DNA of 64,000 bases from Hevea brasiliensis (taxonomy: Eukaryota > Streptophyta > Magnoliopsida > Malpighiales > Euphorbiaceae): positions 56,709,119-56,773,118 of the forward strand of contig NC_079507.1 of NCBI RefSeq assembly GCF_030052815.1. The letters are read 5' to 3'. Position numbers and translations under genes: made by a program. The notes beneath the pieces are model-generated. The model had not been told where the DNA came from. It worked only from the letters and a program-made list of their open reading frames with translations, and searched no databases. Shown here in pieces: positions 1 through 11,700 of this stretch (position 1 is its first letter; each line of letters opens with the position of its first letter).

Positions 1-2349
1 CCAATTTACATATTCATATCATTTTTAATATTTAATTATCCTTATGAGTATTTTAATTATTATATATAGCATTTTTCCCATGAACCTTTCTTTAGGTTCA
101 TGTTGATGTGTTATCTTTTATTTAGGAATTTGACTAGGTTAGGATGTCTAGTTAGTCACACTTCCTTCATAACAATTGCTCCTCTATGTTTAAACTTGAA
201 TTTCAGCTTTTGAATCACTGAATTTGGGATTATAGAGCTCAAGTTATGATGAAAATACCATAACTGGTCCCTTTGCCTCTAAGTTGTCCAGAATTTACAA
301 TTCCTGGTCAATAAAATTTGACTAGTTATTTGATTATTTTATGGTCATTTTTAGACTTAGGTTCCTTCACAAGATATGTTCCTCTATGTCTTAGGGAGTC
401 CCAGGTATAATTTCATAATTTTTTAAGCTTGGTATAGTGAGTTATAGTCAATGTATTAACCTAGACTCTCAATCCTATAAAGGCAATAACCAAACTTCAG
501 GGCAATATGTTTGACCCTCTTTTTAGGGTTTTTACACTTAGAATTTGGTAAAGGTGTCTAAATCAATGTTGTAGCCCTAAGTATCATGTTTCCAGATCAT
601 ATTGGCACATCTCAAATGGAATTTCCTAGTGGGAGTTATGGCCAAATGAACACACGAGTATCAAATGGCATTCTAGGTTCTACTAAACATTTTCCAGATT
701 TCAATTCCTAACTTTGGCTAATATTTTCCCTAGGATGCAATGGATTCTAGAGCTTGGTCAAAACATAAAAATTGTTGTGCTGTGTCTTATAAAACTTTTG
801 GCACTAGTTTCAAAATTTGCAGCTTTGGAGACCAAGTTATGGCATTTTTGCTAAAATTGATCAAGCATACCAAAGGAACAATATTTTGGACAATTTCTGG
901 GTTGGCAGTTTTAGTAACTCAATTTGTGCTAATAATTTGATTTGGTTGAAGGCAAAACTGGGTCAAGTAGTCTTCATGAAAAGTGTAGCCCTATGTCTAA
1001 GCTTTCCATTGATGTAAATTTTAGGTCATTTGGACTAGTATAGAGAGAGTTATGACCAATGTTCATTTGGTCATTTTCTGGGTTTTAGTGTTTGGTCATC
1101 CGGGTTTGGGCAGAGAATTGGTCATGATTTTGGCAAAATTTGGACATGGTGCCGACATGAAAAATGGGCTATTTTGAGTCTATTTTCACCTCCAATTGGC
1201 CTTATACCAATTAGAGTCACACATTTTCAGTTATGGGTCAATAAACCCACTAGACTCATTGAGTTCAAACCTGCAGAAAATTGAACACTCCCAATATCTC
1301 AATTCCTTCAACTTCCTTACTTCAATTTGCATGCAATACACTTCTATAAGCAACAATCTCAACTCAATAGGTCAATTTCAACATTTACACCAAGTCCTTA
1401 AGCATTTACACAAGCCCTAGTTTTTAAAGTTTTAAATTTTCACAAACATTACACAATCAAACACCCAAACATTTCAACTCATCGCACATTCTCATGGAAT
1501 CATTTTTCATCACTTAAAAGCAACAAACTTCAAGTTCCATTACTTCCAAAAATTCAAGGGTTCTTTTCTCAAGATTTTATTTTTGTTTTCAAGATATTTA
1601 TACTTGACTAAATATACTTTTCATGTTTAATAAATAGAAGAAGAGGGATTAGTGCACTAACCTTACTTGAGCTTCCCTAACTTCAATTTTCTTGCTTCCA
1701 ATGGGTGTCTATAGCTTCCTTAGGGTGTGGGGAGTATTTTTTGGTGAAGGGTGCTGTGGGCTTTGGTGTGTGAAAGCTTGGGAAATCAAGCTTGGAAGCT
1801 TGACAACAATGGAGGAAATGGGGAGGCAATGGTGGACTAAAAAGAGAGAGGGAGAAGAGGGACTTGAGTGGAGAAGATGAAAGTGGGTGGGAGTTTCTTC
1901 TTTTTATGGGTTATATATTTTTATTTTTGTACTTTAATTTTTTTTTAAATTTCCATAAGCTTTTCTTTTCTTTTCTTTTCCTTTCTTTTCTTTTCTTCTT
2001 CTTTCTTTTCTAATTCAATTTATAAAGTTTTAATTCATACTAATTATTTTAATTCTCTAAATTTTTAATTTGACATTTAGGTCAAAATTCACCTTTGGGG
2101 GTGAAATGACCAAAATGCCCTTAGTAGTGCATATTGGGTTATTTTTATTATTTTTGTACCAATTTATAAATTCTCTAAATTTTAATTTATTTTTCTTTAC
2201 ATTTTTTCTATATTTTCTTAACATTTATTTCTTCAATTTATGACTGCTCATTATAGTCTAGGTGTAGTTCCTGACATTTTGAATGTCCGAACAAACATTA
2301 GTCGTCGGAACAGTAAAATGTACAGACTACCTATGGTGAGGGCGTTATA
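1..2349 (-). repeat. 3' LTR of the Tekay-like element (truncated by window edge)
   Basis: This is a direct repeat of 9972-12311. In element orientation it begins at 2349 with TATAACGCCC, where the partner LTR has TGTAACGCCC, so the terminal TG has decayed to TA. It includes a (TTTTC)n tract near 1961-2006, shared and longer in the partner LTR (11903-11960). Short open frames in this stretch are LTR sequence, not genes. Confidence 0.93.
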
Positions 2350-2350
2350 A

Positions 2351-2362
2351 TTCTTCCCCTCT
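2351..2362 (-). other. polypurine tract of the Tekay-like element
   Basis: On the minus strand this reads AGAGGGGAAGAA and lies just before the 3' LTR start at 2349. It overlaps the gag-pol stop codon at 2361-2363. A purine run directly 5' of the 3' LTR is the plus-strand DNA primer site of LTR retrotransposons. Confidence 0.85.
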
Positions 2363-2399
2363 AATAGAAATTTCGTCCTCGAAATTTACCTAATATGAA

Positions 2400-2543
2400 G
2401 AGCTGAGGGAACTGCTGCCTCATCATCTCCTCACTCTCCCATGTCGCTTCTTCCGCGTCGTGGTGTCTCCACAAGACTTTCACTAGTGGGATCCTCTTGT
2501 TTCTGATTGCTTTCACTTCCTGTGCCAAGATTTTGACTGGTTC
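2400..2543 (-). pseudogene. C-terminal chromodomain of the integrase
   Basis: The last 60 residues of the polyprotein include the pattern EVKAIRNKRIPLVKVLWR followed by EEATWESEEMM. This is the chromodomain-like tail that defines chromoviruses and is thought to steer insertion into heterochromatin. No stop is seen inside this domain. Confidence 0.8.
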
Positions 2544-2599
2544 TTCTTCATATGTCAAATCAGGTTGCACAATTATCTCCTCTGCTGAAATGACATGTG

Positions 2600-3776
2600 A
2601 AGGATATGATATGTATCTCCTGAGCATCGACACATGGAATACACTGTGGATCTTGTCCAGCACAAGTGGTAAAGCTAGCCTGTAGGCTACTGGACCCACA
2701 CGCTCAATGACATCGTATGGACCAATAAACCTAGGGCTCAACTTACCCTTCTTACCAAATCTCAACACTTTCTTCCAAGGTGATACCTTAAGAAACACCT
2801 TATCGCCAACCTCATACTCTATATCTTTTCTTCTCAGGTCGGCACATGACTTCTGTTTGTCCGAGGTGACTTTCAAATTGTCTCTGATGAGTTTCACTTT
2901 TTTCTCTGTCTGTCTCACTAAATCTGGACCCACTACTTTCTCCTCACCCATTTCTGTCAAGCATAAGGGAGTCCTATATCTCCTCCCATACAATGCTTTA
3001 TATGGAGCCATTTTTATGCTGGCTTGGTAGCTGTTGTTGTAAGCAAACTCTACCAAAGGAAGATACTTCTCCCAACTTCCTTCAAAATCAATGATGCAGC
3101 TTCTCAACATATCCTCCATTACCCGAATCACCCGTTCTGACAGTCCATCTGTCTGTGGATGAAAAGCCTTACTGAAGTGTAGTCGAGTGCCTAAAGACTC
3201 CTGTAGCCTCTTCCAAAACCTCGAAGTAAATCTCGGGTCTCGGTCAGATATGATCGATGTTGGCACTCCATGTAGCCGGACTATCTCATCTATGTAAATT
3301 TCTGCTAATCTCTCTAATGAGTAGTCGATTCTAACTGGTAGGAAATGAGCTGACTTGGTCAATCTATCCACAATCACCCATATAGTATCATGCTTTCTCT
3401 GTGTCAATGGCAGCCCAGTTACAAAATCCATGGTGACGCGGTCCCATTTTCATTCTGGTATGGATATAGGTTGCAACAACCCTGATGGAACCTGATGCTC
3501 AGCCTTAACCTGCTGGCATGTCAAACATCTAGTCACAAAATCACCAATCTCTTTCTTCATTCCAGGCCACCAATAATGTGTTTTCAGGTCTTGGTACATC
3601 TTGGTACTTCCTGGGTGCATAGCATGGAAGCTACTGTTCTCCTCTTTCAAGATATTCTTCTTCAGTTTCTCATCTCTTGGTACACATATTCTGCCTTTAT
3701 AGTATAGGCACCCATCTCCTTTCAACTCATAATCAGTCTCCTTCCCCTCTTGAGTTCTGCCCATAACAGTTAACAA
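2600..3776 (-). pseudogene. Ty3-type integrase
   Basis: The H2C2 zinc-binding domain is in 3450-3776 (HPGSTKMYQDL, WWPGM, CLTCQQVK). The catalytic core is in the next open stretch: MDFVTGLP holds the first Asp, IISDRDPRF the second, and TDGLSERVIR the Glu, so the DDE triad is intact. A stop near 3449 falls at a Trp position of the family. The integrase inserts element cDNA into chromosomes. Confidence 0.9.
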
Positions 3777-3899
3777 CTTTTCATCCCTTAACTGTGCTTC
3801 TTATATTTGCTGTAACAAACTTGGCTTTACACACAACTCAGCCAAAAGTACCCCATCCTATGCTAAAGACAACCGAGCATTCAATGCTCTCAAAGCCAT

Positions 3900-5150
3900 C
3901 ATGGACTTCCTGCTTAGGGCGTCAGCCACTACATTTGCCTTCCCAAGATGGTAGTCGATCACACAGTCGTAGTCTTTAAGGAATTCAATTCATCTCATCT
4001 ATCTCAGATTGAGTTCCTTCTGAGTTGGCAAGTACTTTAGACTCTTGTGATCAGTGTAGATGTAACACTTCTCACCATATAGGTAATGCCTCGATATCTT
4101 CAATGCAAATATTATTACCGCCAATTACAGATCATGATTTGGGTAGTTCTTTTCATGTGGCCTTAGCTGTCTAGAAGCATAGGCAACTATTTTCCCTTCC
4201 TGCATCAAAACACACCCAAGCCCATTGTGAGAGGCATCACTGTAGATCACATAGTCTTTCTCTAACTCTGGCTGTGTCAACACTGGAGCTTCTGTAAGCA
4301 TAGCCTTCAGCTTTTCAAAGCTGGTTTGACATTTATCATTCCAGTTAAACTTTGCATTCTTATGCAGTAACTTAGTCAGTGGGGTTGCTATAAGGGAAAA
4401 TCCCTTCACAAATCTCCTGTAGTATCCAGCTAATCTCAAAAAGCTTTTGACTTCTGTTACATTTCTAGGAGGCTTCCATTCAACTATTGCTTCAATCTTC
4501 CTTGGATCTACCCAGATCCCATCTGCTGACACAATGTGTCCAAGGAAGGATATCTCATCCAAACAGAAGTCACACTTAGACAACTTGGCATACAACTGCT
4601 TTTCCCGCAGTGTCTGTAGTACTACTCGCAGGTGTTCATCATGCTCCTCCCGATTTTTAGAATACACCAAGATATCATCTATAAAGACCATAATAAACCA
4701 ATCCAAGTAGGGATGAAAGACGCGGTTCATTAGGTCCATGAAAGCTGCTGGTGCATTTGTCAGCCCAAATGGCATTACTAGGAACTCATAGTGTCCATAC
4801 TGAGTCCTGAAATTAGTTTTAGGAACATCTGTCTCCTTCACTCTCAACTGGTGATAGCTTGATCTGAGATCTATCTTGGAGAATACTCCAGCTCCCTTCA
4901 ACTGATCAAACAGGTCATCTACCTTAGGTAAAGGGTATTTGTTTTTCACAGTCACCTTATTTAGCTGTCGGTAGTCTATACATAGCCGAAGGGTACCGTC
5001 CTTTTTCTTCACAAATAGCACTGGTGCTCCCTAGGGTGACACACTAGGGCGTATGAAGCCCTTGTCTAGTAGCTCCTGTAACTGAACTTTCAACTCTCTC
5101 AATTCAGTAGGTGCCATCCTATATGGAGCAATGGACATTGGTGTAGTACC
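3900..5150 (-). pseudogene. reverse transcriptase and RNase H domains
   Basis: The RT core lies in 4125-5021: [48 protein letters not shown], and the catalytic box with F-I-D-D-I-L in place of Y-x-D-D. RNase H follows with YSDAS and [10 protein letters not shown], then continues past a stop near 4126 into TDHKSLKYL and KANVVADALSRK. These domains copy element RNA into DNA. Stops near 5030, 4126, 4008, 4002 and 3860 break the reading. Confidence 0.9.
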
Positions 5151-5399
5151 CGGCATAACCTCTATGGTAAACCCCACTTCTCTATCGGGTGGCAAATCCG
5201 ACAACTCTTCCGAAAATACATCCGAAAAATCACATACAGTGGGGATCTCCTGCATGCTTGGGCTAGTCTTCCTGGTGTCAACCGCATGTGCTAAGAAAGC
5301 CTCACAGCCATTTTTTATCAATCTCCTGGCTATTGTGGCTGATATGATGGTGGAAAGATAATCTGTTCCTTCACCCACAACTGTAATCTCATCCCCATC

Positions 5400-5771
5400 T
5401 ACTGTCTGTAGTGACATTCTCTTTAACCAACAATCTACCATTGCCTGATAACGTGATAACCAGTCCATACCCAATATCACAATGAACTCATGGAATGGTA
5501 GCTCAATCAAGTCAGCTAAAAACTCATACCCTTGTATTTTTAGAGGACAACCCTTATAGACCTTTTTCACCATGACACTATGGCCTAAAGGGTTTGTGAC
5601 TTGTATGTCCTCCTCTAGCTCCTCTACTTGTACCCCTCTATCAACTGGTGGTGTGATACACACATATGAATGTGTAGAACTCGGATCAATCAATGCACAT
5701 ACTAGCATATCATAAAGAGAAAATGCACCTCTAATGACATCAGCTGGCTCTGGCTCATCTCGAGCTCTCAT
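5400..5771 (-). pseudogene. retropepsin-like aspartic protease domain
   Basis: The open stretch below 5771 contains ALIDPSSTHSYV, the position of the retropepsin active site, followed by the ILGMDWL motif typical of plant Ty3 proteases. Relatives usually have a glycine after Asp-Pro; here it is serine, as from a GGT-to-AGT change. That loss of the active-site glycine would probably disable the enzyme. The stretch continues into the protease-RT linker and stops near 5030. Confidence 0.82.
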
Positions 5772-5899
5772 AGCATAAGCACAAGGTGCAACCCTAGTCT
5801 CCTACCTCTGCACTGTCTCTATAGTAGGCCTCTATGATGTACAAGCTGTATCAGGCCTCGGAGGTCTCCTACCCCTCTGTGCTGCTGGGGCAGACCTCT

Positions 5900-7088
5900 C
5901 TATCTGAGGTGGAGCAGTGGGAGCACTAGTGTTCCTCTATGGACAATCCTTCAGGAAGTGATCTGTAGACCCACATCTGAAACATCCACCTGTCAACAAT
6001 CTGCACTCTCCTCTGTGGGGTCTACCGCAATGTACGCAAGCAGGTGGTGGGGCTAATCCCCATGTAGCTGCACCAGGTGAACTACCCACTGATGCACCAG
6101 ATTGTCCTCCTCCTCTCCTTAGAGCAAACCGAGACTTTTATTTCTTACCCCGACCCTGAGTCTGGCCCTGAGACTCCTTGGGCCTCTTACTACCTATGTT
6201 TGCTGAACCGGACTAACCAAATCCAAAACCCCTCTTGCGTTGCCTATCCTTTCTGGACTGCTCTTCATTTCTAACTCTCTCCACATCAAGGGCTGATGCT
6301 ACCAACAAAGAGGAATCTGTGAAGTGGTGAGATGTCACTATCAATCTGATGTTGTCATTCAATCCATCCTCAAATCTTCTGCATTTATCAACCTCTGTCG
6401 ATATTAACTCTAATGCATATCCACTAAGTCTCACGAATTCCCGCTCATATTCAGAGACTGTCAGTTGCCTCTGTCTAAGTGCCAGGAATTCTCTCTTTCT
6501 GGTCTCCAAGTACACATGACTGATGTATTTCTTTCTGAATTCAGCCAGAAAGAACTCCCAGGTGATCTGTACAGGTTGTACCACTATAGATACTGTCACC
6601 CACCATCTATATGCATCCTCCTGTAGCAGTGACAGAGCACACTCCAACTGCTGCTCTTGGGTGTAGTGCAACTGCTGCAATACCCTCTCTGTCCTCTCCA
6701 GCCAATACTCTGCTACGGCTGGATCATTATCCCTCTTACCTCTGAAGTCAATTACCCCATACTTTCGCAGTCTCTCTAGTGGAGATTTGTGTACAGGTTG
6801 TGTCTGTGGAGGTGGAGGTGGAGGTGGCTGTACAGGTGGTGGTGGTGGTGGTGGTGGCTGTGGCTATGGAGGTGGAGGTGGTTGTGGCTGAGGAATGGCT
6901 CTGGCAACCTGACAGAACAACTGTGTCATCTGTTCATAGAAGGCATGCTATGCCCTACTCACAGTACCTCGAGATGACTTCGCTCTACTGCCACTTCTCC
7001 CCCGACTAGGAGCAGGTGCGGGTGCGTGACTCTCTACTTCCTCCTCTATTGGTCCTGGAGGTCCGTGCTCTGAAGGATCAGATGCCAT
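5900..7088 (-). pseudogene. gag region with proline-rich N-terminus and zinc knuckle
   Basis: The start at 7088 gives an acidic then Pro/Ala/Ser/Arg-rich N-terminus. A proline tract follows (about 6785-6890, a GGT-rich run on the plus strand). The capsid-like core (6213-6680) contains YRWW and the F..EFRKKYI motif seen in plant Ty3 gag. Toward 5944-5990 there is a CX2CX4HX4C knuckle (C-FR-C-GSTD-H-FLKD-C), preceded by a second Cys/His cluster of the C..CG..H...C type. Gag packages element RNA into virus-like particles. Stops near 6947, 6866, 6210, 6139 and 5939 break it. Confidence 0.85.
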
Positions 7089-7213
7089 CGATCCTATAAA
7101 ACAGACAAAGAAACAGATCTGCATTAGTGTCACCTCGACTCTATTTAAAGGCCCATACATGTGATGAACTCTATCTATTTCTAACTATTTAGGTCTAGGA
7201 CCGCCTAAACCAG

Positions 7214-7225
7214 GCTCTGATACCA
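7214..7225 (-). other. primer binding site, initiator-Met tRNA
   Basis: The minus strand reads TGGTATCAGAGC five bases after the 5' LTR end. This is the standard plant PBS complementary to the 3' end of initiator tRNA-Met. Confidence 0.9.
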
Positions 7226-8404
7226 CTAAATGTGACGCCCCTTACCCGTCCACTGTATAGTAGAGCAATAAGTGCCACATTCGGTGCCGGAGCACCCTAT
7301 CTTGTTTTATCATATCTATTGTAAGCTTTTAATATCATTTAAAAGTAGTAATCCATGTGTAGAAATTTTTTTTTTTTATATAACTTATTTCTGTAGAGAC
7401 GCGGACAGAGCCTCCCCTGTTTTATTAGCATCTGGCGGGTTTCACTAATCATCTGTTAACATGTCTGGTGGGTGTCGAATCCACCAGAAATAAAATTAAC
7501 TGAAATCACCAATTATGAAATATTTCCTGCAGTAAATGATAAATCCAGGTCGAACCCTAGAGATTAAATTATTAAGTTTCATGCACTTGTGTAATGGGAA
7601 ACGAAAGAGACAAAGATTTGGGGGGGGGGAGGGGGGGAGGGGGGGTTTGTAACACAAAATCAGAAAAAATCATAAATTCAAGAACTAAATATGAAAATCT
7701 CAATTTAAACAAACTTCAGTCCAAGGTAATTCTCATTCCAATGCATTGATTTGATCATAGACAAAAGAAATATAATTATTTCTTATTGAATACTTAACGT
7801 AGATTTACCAAACAGTGAGGTAAACCCCTGACTTCCCTATACTCATCAATTTGAGCCCAGCACTCTTATTGACTCTAATTATTAATTGAGTTGGTATTAA
7901 GCAATCCTCATCAAATTAATAACTACTTTAAGAAAAGGAAGTAGTTAAGCTGAACAACAATTTATGAAGCATAAATCATTTAATCCACCCTATTGTTTCC
8001 TTAGGTTATTATCGAAAACTGGGATCATAATCAATAAAACCTAATTGCTACTCATGTTCAATCTTACACAACAATTACGGATTATGAAGATGAACTAGCA
8101 ATTGATCTCATCAAACAATTAACTAATAGGCTTTTTTAGCAAATCATTCAATAGATCAAAGACAAAGAAATAAGAAAACAATAGATATTCAAAAAGACAT
8201 AAATTAAATTAAGAACCCGGTCTCACAAATCAAGCAAAAGAACTTGAATCCCTTGAACTGAATTAAAAACTTAGCCACTCATGTTCATGGTTTACAGAAA
8301 AATAAGGAAAAGGAATCTAAAACGTGAATGGAGAATAAAAGTCTTTCTGATGTCGAGAGAGGCTCTGAATTACAGATCCTCCCCTATGCGGCTGCTGTCT
8401 CTTC

Positions 8405-8412
8405 TATTTATA
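8405..8412 (-). promoter_or_regulatory. TATA box of the nested solo LTR
   Basis: The minus strand reads TATAAATA, followed by AGAAGAGACAG. Its position in the middle of the LTR suits the U3/R boundary of an LTR promoter. This is inferred from motif and position only. Confidence 0.5.
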
Positions 8413-8489
8413 ATAAATGATCTAGGGTTAGGTTTTTAGAATTTCTGTCAAAAACTGCAACTGAAGCAAAATCAGGAATCTGATTGTCG

Positions 8490-8740
8490 ACGGATACACG
8501 GCCCGTGTATCACTACACGGCCCGTGTATCACTACACGGCCCAGGGCCATGTAACTTACTGGAGCTGAATGGGTATGTTTCATATTGGCACAGAAAGTCA
8601 CACGGGTCTCCAGGATTTACACGGGTCAAGTTACACGGCCCTTGTACTTTGTTTCTTCCTCAGTTCTCTGGATTTCTTCTGGTAGAATGTTACACGGGTC
8701 TACAAGATTTACACGGGTCAAGTTACACGGCCCGTGTACT
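8490..8740. repeat. cluster of ACACGG..CCGTGT palindromic repeats
   Basis: ACACGGCCCGTGTATC occurs twice back-to-back near 8497-8540 with a third partial copy. Two longer diverged units then follow (about 8600-8650 and 8692-8740) with ACACGGGTCAAGTTACACGG. The units are near-palindromic and could form hairpins in RNA from either strand. Confidence 0.75.
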
Positions 8741-11700
8741 TCGTATCAACCACGCTTCTCAATCCTTCGACCTTTCCAAGTTTCCTTCCACACTTTTATG
8801 TTCTGGGACTTCACCAAAACCCTGAAAAATACAGAAAGAGTCAGATTAATGCAAATGCTAATAATTTCTCCATTTAACACAATTATTCCAACAACTCTCT
8901 AAACATATGCCTAATAGATAATTATACTTTAATCAACTAAATTAGACATAAAGATATCCTAGAAACACTCAATGTGATGGAAGTAAAATTAATAAATTAT
9001 GCACTTATTAATGTCCATATTCATTTCACACATTTCCATATCATATTCTCTTATATCATATCATTTACAATTATTTATGAGATCTAAAAATGAAGTATCA
9101 TCTATTGCATTCATATAGAAATTCATAGATAATAAATTACAAGTTTTCATTTCAATCTCAAAGTTTAATTACAAGTCCAAAATGAAATACATCATGACTA
9201 TACATAATGAACCAAAATACTAGTCTATACATGGGCCCTACCAAAATACAAAAGACCGGTGAGGTGACTCTAGATAGTGACAGATCTGGTCAGAGCTCTG
9301 TCAGTGCACTACTGGTGCTGCTGCTACGACTGATGGGACTGATCTCCAGTACCTACGTGGTGGAAAACCAACGCGCTAAGCATAATGCTTAGTTTTGCCA
9401 TAATTTATAATAACAATAATTTAACAATTGAAATAATATCTGCAAATCATAATTTCTGGGTCTTTTACATTTTTATTGCTCTTTGGAAGCAATTAACACT
9501 ATCGAGATCTTTTATGATTACTTATTGTATTTTAAGTCTTAATTAATTTTTATCAGTGCCCAAGAAACCTATAACAAATTATAAAAGCTGGATGCACGGG
9601 TGTATACTGGTTAGACAGCCATATGTCTATCCAGTATACGTCTGTCAAGCACGAGGCCAGCTGTCGAGCACGAGACCCGCTGTCAGGCTTGTAAAGCCAA
9701 AAATAAAATAGGCACAATAGCCAGTAAGTAGGCATATAGCCTGTAGAACAATCATACCAGACATATTTTGTTAGTTCATAATTTTCTTGGTAGGCAGTAC
9801 TGCTATCTGTAGTGCCTAATTGGTATACCAATTTATCCAAACTAAATAAATAAGTTTAAGTATACTATGGGCAATTAAACATTTTTAATTATTTTAGCAC
9901 TATTCACTGTTACTATTTTCTGGTACTGTTCATTGGTACCATTAATTTCATATTAATAGGACATTAGTCCCAATTTACATATTCATATCATTTTTAATAT
10001 TTAATTATCCTTATGAGTATTTTAATTATCATATATAGCATTTTTCCCATTAACATTTCTTTAGGTTCATGTTGATGTGTTATTTTTATCTAGGAATTTG
10101 ACTAGGTTAGGATGTCTATTTGGTCACGCTTCCTTCATAACAATTGCTTCTCTATGTTTAAACTTGAATTTTTGTTCTTGAATCACTGAATTTGGGGTTA
10201 TAGAGCTCAAGTTATGGTCAAAATACCATAACTAGTCCCTTTGCCTCTAAGCTGTCCAGAATTTACAATTCCTGGTCAATAAAATTTGACCAGTCATTTA
10301 ATCATTTTATGGTCATTTTTAGACTTAGGTTCCTTCACAAGATATGTTCCTCTATGTCTTAGGGAGTCCCAGGTACAATTTCATAATTTTTCAAGCTTGG
10401 TATAGTGAGTTATAGTCAATGTATAACCTAGACTCTCAATCCTATAAAGGCAATAACCAAACTTCAGGGCAGTATGTTTGACCCTCTTTTTAGGGTCTTT
10501 ACACTTAGAATTTGGCAAAAGTGTCTAAATCAATGTTGTAGCCCTAAGTATCATGTTTCCAGATCATATTGGCACATCTCAAATGGACTTTCCTAGTGAG
10601 AGTTATGGCCAAATGAACACACGGGTATCAAATGGCATTCTGGGTTCCACTTAATATTTTCCAGATTTCAATTCCTAACTTTGGCTAATATTTTCCCTAG
10701 GATGCAATAGTTTCTAGAGCTTGGTCAAAACATAAAAATTGTTGTGCTATATCTTATAAAACTTTTACACTAGTTTCACTCAATTTGCAGCTTTGGAGAC
10801 CAAGTTATGGCATTTTTGCCAAAATTGGTCAAGCATACCAATGGAACAGTATTTTGGACAATTTCTGGGTTGGCAGTTTTAGTGACTCAAATTGTGCTAA
10901 CAATTTAATTTGGTTAAAGGCAAAACTTGGTCAAGTGGTCTTCATGAAAAGTGTAGCCCTATGTCTAAGCTTTCCATTGATGTAAATTTTAGATCATTTG
11001 GACCAGTATAGAGAGAGTTATGACCAAATGAACACGTAGTCATTTTCTGGGTTTTAGTGTTTGGTCATCCGGGTTTGGGCAGAGAATTGGTCATGATTTT
11101 GGCAAAATTTGGGCATGGTGTCTACATGAAAATGGGCTATTTTGAGTCTATTTTCACCTCTAATTGGCCTCATACCAATTGAGTCACACATTAACCCACT
11201 GGACTCATTGAGTCCAAACCTGCAGAAAATTGAACACTCCCAATATCTCAATTCCTTCAACTTTCTTACTTCAATTTGCATGCAATACACTTCTATAAGT
11301 AACAATCTCAACTTAATAGGTCAATTTCAACATTTACACCAAGTCCTTAAGCATTTACATAAACCCTAGTTTTCAAAGTTTTAAATTTTCACAAACACTA
11401 TACAATCAAACACCCAAACATTTCAACTCATCACACATTCTCATGGAATCATTTTTTATCACTTAAAAGCAACAAACTTCAAGTTTCATGGCTGCCAAAA
11501 ATTCAAGGGTTCTTTCCTCAAGATTTTCTTTTTGTTTTTATGATATTTATGCTTGGTTAAACTTGCTTTTCATGTTTAATAAATAGAAGAAGAGGGATTA
11601 GTGCACTAACCTTACTTGAGCTTCCCTAACTTCAATTTTCTTGCTTCCAATGGGTGTCTATAGCTTCCTTAGGGTGTGGGGAGTATTTTTTGTGAAGGGT

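Larger units (their letters stand above)
2361..7088 (-). pseudogene. gag-pol polyprotein of Tekay-like retrotransposon, nonsense-riddled
   Basis: A single minus-strand reading frame runs from the ATG at 7088 (protein start MASDPSEHGPPG) to the TAG at 2361, about 1,575 codons. The order is gag, zinc knuckle, aspartic protease, reverse transcriptase, RNase H, integrase, chromodomain. Every open segment (7160, 6680, 5771, 5021, 3776 and 3431 as upper ends) is in the same frame, so I see no frameshift. It is broken by about fourteen in-frame stops, near 6947, 6866, 6210, 6139, 5939, 5830, 5803, 5030, 4126, 4008, 4002, 3860, 3802 and 3449. Most sit where the family has Gln or Trp, as expected from C-to-T or G-to-A transitions. 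The copy is therefore coding-dead but structurally complete. Confidence 0.92.
7466..9010 (-). mobile_element. solo LTR of a second retrotransposon family inside the Tekay LTR
   Basis: The 5-base duplication ATGTC flanks the insert at 7461-7465 and 9011-9015. On the minus strand the insert opens TAATAAGTGCATAA (TG decayed to TA) and ends CACCCACCA. Host LTR similarity to the 54461-58061 LTR resumes on both sides. A minus-strand TATA motif lies at 8405-8412 (TATAAATA). No protease, RT or integrase frame is present, so this is a solo LTR or LTR-like relic. It contains a G-run tract at 7621-7646 and a cluster of palindromic ACACGGCCCGTGT-type motifs at 8490-8740. Confidence 0.82.

Noticed and set aside
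6779..7009. Val- or Trp-rich plus-strand frames
   Set aside because: Shadow of the proline-rich gag tract on the minus strand.
9553..9840. 95-codon minus-strand frame
   Set aside because: Lies in the Tekay LTR; the equivalent stretch in the related LTR at 57011-57232 is open only by chance and in a different form.
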